Below, in pieces: positions 35,665 to 37,438 of a DNA stretch of 37,438 nt (position 1 is the stretch's first letter; every line of letters begins with the position of its first letter). This DNA is from a virus. Location of the stretch: the IMG/VR virus record IMGVR_UViG_3300009103_002418, positions 1 through 37,438 of that record, one strand, 5' to 3'. A model generated the notes under the pieces. It searched no databases, was not told the origin of the DNA, and worked only from the letters and a program-made list of their open reading frames with translations. The translations under genes and the position numbers were made by a program.

Positions 35665-36401
35665 TGATTATAGGAATTTCAGGGCGTAAGCAGGCAGGCA
35701 AGAATACTGTTGCTAATATACTTCATGGCATATGCTTAAAAGAGCAGGGGCTTGTTAAAGATTGGAACCTTAATGGTGGCGGCGAATTAATGATTCTAAC
35801 CGACAGCGTTGATGGTGAAGAGGGGTGGGGCGAATTTGACATATCGAGAAAAGACGATCAGTTTGTTGAGTACGCAAACCTGAACATGTGGCCACACGTT
35901 AAGCTCTATAGCTTTGCTGACCATCTTAAATGGATATGCGTAAAACTCTTTGGTATACCCCATGAGTGCGTATTTGGAACTGACAAGCAGAAGAATCAGA
36001 TTCAGGAGCATCTCCGTTGGGAACTAATGCCCGGACACGTCACAACTCATCATGGCTATGGACCAATGACCGCCCGCGAGTTTATGCAGTTCTTCGGGAC
36101 AGATATCATGCGTAAGATACATGAACCCATATGGGTAAATAGCTGTATCAGAATAATACAAGCGGAACAATCGGGATTAGCTATCATTGCAGATGTTCGC
36201 TTCCCCAATGAGGCGAAAATTATTGAAGACAATGGCGGTCACGTTGTTCGCTTAAAAAGACAGCTATTCGATGATAGCCATTCTAGCGAAGTTGCGCTCG
36301 ATGATTACCCCTTCGCTCATTATATTGACAATAGGGACGAAAGTATCGACTCCTTAATGGAGAAGGTTAAAAAACTATACCATCACCTAAAGGAGAAATA
36401 A
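35664..36401 (+). CDS. deoxynucleoside monophosphate kinase (245 aa)
   Basis: The P-loop GISGRKQAGKNT at residues 4-15 has the Gly-rich AGKNT form of T4 gp1-type dNMP kinases; AREFMQFFGTDIMRKIH and LAIIADVRFPNEAKIIE also match. The enzyme phosphorylates dNMPs to dNDPs. ATG at 35664 is preferred over 35655 because AGAGG lies at proper distance. It overlaps the primase by 1 nt and the next gene by 1 nt. Confidence 0.87.
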   Translation: MIIGISGRKQAGKNTVANILHGICLKEQGLVKDWNLNGGGELMILTDSVDGEEGWGEFDISRKDDQFVEYANLNMWPHVKLYSFADHLKWICVKLFGIPHECVFGTDKQKNQIQEHLRWELMPGHVTTHHGYGPMTAREFMQFFGTDIMRKIHEPIWVNSCIRIIQAEQSGLAIIADVRFPNEAKIIEDNGGHVVRLKRQLFDDSHSSEVALDDYPFAHYIDNRDESIDSLMEKVKKLYHHLKEK

Positions 36402-37438
36402 TGCTAGTTACTTATGTTAGAAGCTCAAGTTATAACAACTATGAGTTTTGCCAAATGCAATACTTTATAACTTATGTTCTTGGTCATCAATCCGATAGCG
36501 GTAAAAAGGCAGAACAGGGCACAATGGCCCACAAGGTCATGGAAATCTTAGCGGGGCTTAAAAAGTTCCAACAAGATAACCCGAAAAGAAAATACCTTGT
36601 GGTAGACGATGATGCTGCCGGTAAAATCAAAGTCCACGAAAGTAAATTGCACACAGAAGACTTTGTAAATGAGTTATGTGATATCAGCATTGATTGTTAT
36701 GCAAAAGACTCTAAACATAAGTTTGCCCCAGCAGACAGGCGGGCAGTAAATGAATGTGTTTCGACCTTCTTGACTCATGCAAATGGTCAGTTTGATCCTA
36801 GACTCAGGGATATTTACCACCCAGAGCCTCATTTTGATATCCCAATTGAAGAAGATTGGGCTAAATTTGAATACGAATTAAACGGCGAAAAGGTTGAGGG
36901 GCAATTAGCTATTAAGGGTACGATTGACCTCGTGACCAAGATCTCCGATGATACAATTGAGGTTGTTGACTGGAAAAGCGGTCGCCGCATGGATTGGGCT
37001 ACAGGCGAAGAGAAAGATTATGCAAAACTAGAGAATGACCCCCAACTTTTGCTATATTTCTATGCAATTTCTAAGCTATATCCGGATTTTCCCAACAGGA
37101 TTATGAGCATATTTTTCTACAAAGATATGGAAGGAGAAGTAGATCCAAAGCCTTTTAGCCTATGTTTTGGCCCCAAAGATGAAACCAGATTCTTAGAGAT
37201 GCTAAGGAACAGAGTAGAAGAAATTAGACAAAATAACAGCCCCAACCTACTAGACCCCACGAGAAGTCATTGGAAATGCAAGTATCTGTGTCATTTTTGC
37301 AAAAACGATTGGCCGGGGACAGATAAAAAAATGTGTATATATATAGAGGAGCACTTGAAAGAGAACGGTATGGAAAAAACCGTTGAAGAGTGCACTAGGG
37401 AAGGCTTTAATATAGGATTTTATGAGGCACCGGGGTAA
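36401..37438 (+). CDS. RecB/Cas4-like PD-(D/E)XK exonuclease (345 aa)
   Basis: Motifs of the RecB-type nuclease family: SYNNYEFCQMQYFITYV (N-terminal), GTMAHKVMEIL, LAIKGTIDLVTK (catalytic Asp), IEVVDWKSG (E-x-D-W-K, the D..WK core) and NDPQLLLYFYA (QxxxY). C-terminal Cys (WKCKYLCHFC) could bind an iron-sulfur cluster together with the N-terminal Cys, as in Cas4/AddB. It may process recombination ends. The stop codon falls on the last base of the window, so the C-terminus is complete. Confidence 0.85.
   Translation: MLVTYVRSSSYNNYEFCQMQYFITYVLGHQSDSGKKAEQGTMAHKVMEILAGLKKFQQDNPKRKYLVVDDDAAGKIKVHESKLHTEDFVNELCDISIDCYAKDSKHKFAPADRRAVNECVSTFLTHANGQFDPRLRDIYHPEPHFDIPIEEDWAKFEYELNGEKVEGQLAIKGTIDLVTKISDDTIEVVDWKSGRRMDWATGEEKDYAKLENDPQLLLYFYAISKLYPDFPNRIMSIFFYKDMEGEVDPKPFSLCFGPKDETRFLEMLRNRVEEIRQNNSPNLLDPTRSHWKCKYLCHFCKNDWPGTDKKMCIYIEEHLKENGMEKTVEECTREGFNIGFYEAPG

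Noticed and set aside
1-37438. CRISPR arrays, insertion sequences, integrase or attachment sites
   Set aside because: No regularly spaced direct repeats, no transposase or integrase motifs and no tRNA-end duplication were seen.

Overview
The window is a gene-dense stretch of a tailed-phage (Caudoviricetes) genome. Every supported gene lies on the + strand, most neighbours overlap by 1 to 23 bases or sit a few bases apart, and many are small. The replication set (RecA/UvsX-type recombinase, a UvsY-like candidate, DnaB-type helicase, TOPRIM primase, class Ia ribonucleotide reductase, dNMP kinase, PhoH, MazG-like, Hsp20) is that of large T4-related marine or environmental phages. A tmRNA in circularly permuted two-piece form, with a tag ending ALAA, points to an alphaproteobacterial host (cyanobacteria also use two-piece tmRNA, but with other tag endings). 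This host call is inference.

Layout. 1-2310: an early-type block of tiny proteins behind strong sigma70-like promoters, many joined by the same ATGAGTAA stop/start overlap, with a structured 86-nt leader at 1920-2005. 2413-4690: an rIIB-like protein, a terminator, and small membrane or secreted proteins. 4775-5574: a promoter, tRNA-Ile(UAU), a small ORF, tRNA-Met(CAU), tRNA-Arg(UCU), then about 340 nt without a gene that folds into consecutive helices. 5575-13586: accessory metabolism: DUF2452-like protein, M19 dipeptidase, phosphomannomutase, HAD phosphatase, PD-(D/E)XK nuclease, mannose-6-phosphate-isomerase-type cupin, nucleotidyltransferase, SNase-like nuclease, small membrane and Cys-rich proteins, the permuted tmRNA and dCMP deaminase. 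13595-18280: SSB, a structured intergenic RNA of about 315 nt ending in a terminator, hsp20 flanked by a 15-bp inverted repeat, a GT4 glycosyltransferase and a small sigma factor. 18359-22831: a probable virion/lysis block: Gly/Ala/Thr-rich protein, membrane-anchored PAS-like protein, holin-like protein, papain-like cysteine peptidase, secreted thioredoxin with a Cys cluster, and small membrane proteins. 22883-37438: nucleotide metabolism and replication: nrdA, a nucleotidyltransferase, nrdB, MazG-like, phoH, zinc-ribbon and HTH proteins, recA, Vsr-like nuclease, UvsY-like, helicase, GMP reductase, primase, dNMP kinase and a RecB/Cas4-type nuclease whose stop codon is the last base of the window.

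How the parts may work together. NrdAB, dCMP deaminase, dNMP kinase, MazG-like and GMP reductase reshape host nucleotide pools. Phosphomannomutase, PMI-type cupin, two HIGH-family nucleotidyltransferases and a GT4 enzyme look like a phage-encoded sugar-activation and transfer route. The tRNAs read AUA, AUG and AGA, and the tmRNA would rescue stalled ribosomes. The most novel signals are the RNA ones: the permuted tmRNA, two unassigned structured intergenic RNAs, the 5'/3' paired arms around hsp20, and a family of promoters sharing CGATAA in the spacer.
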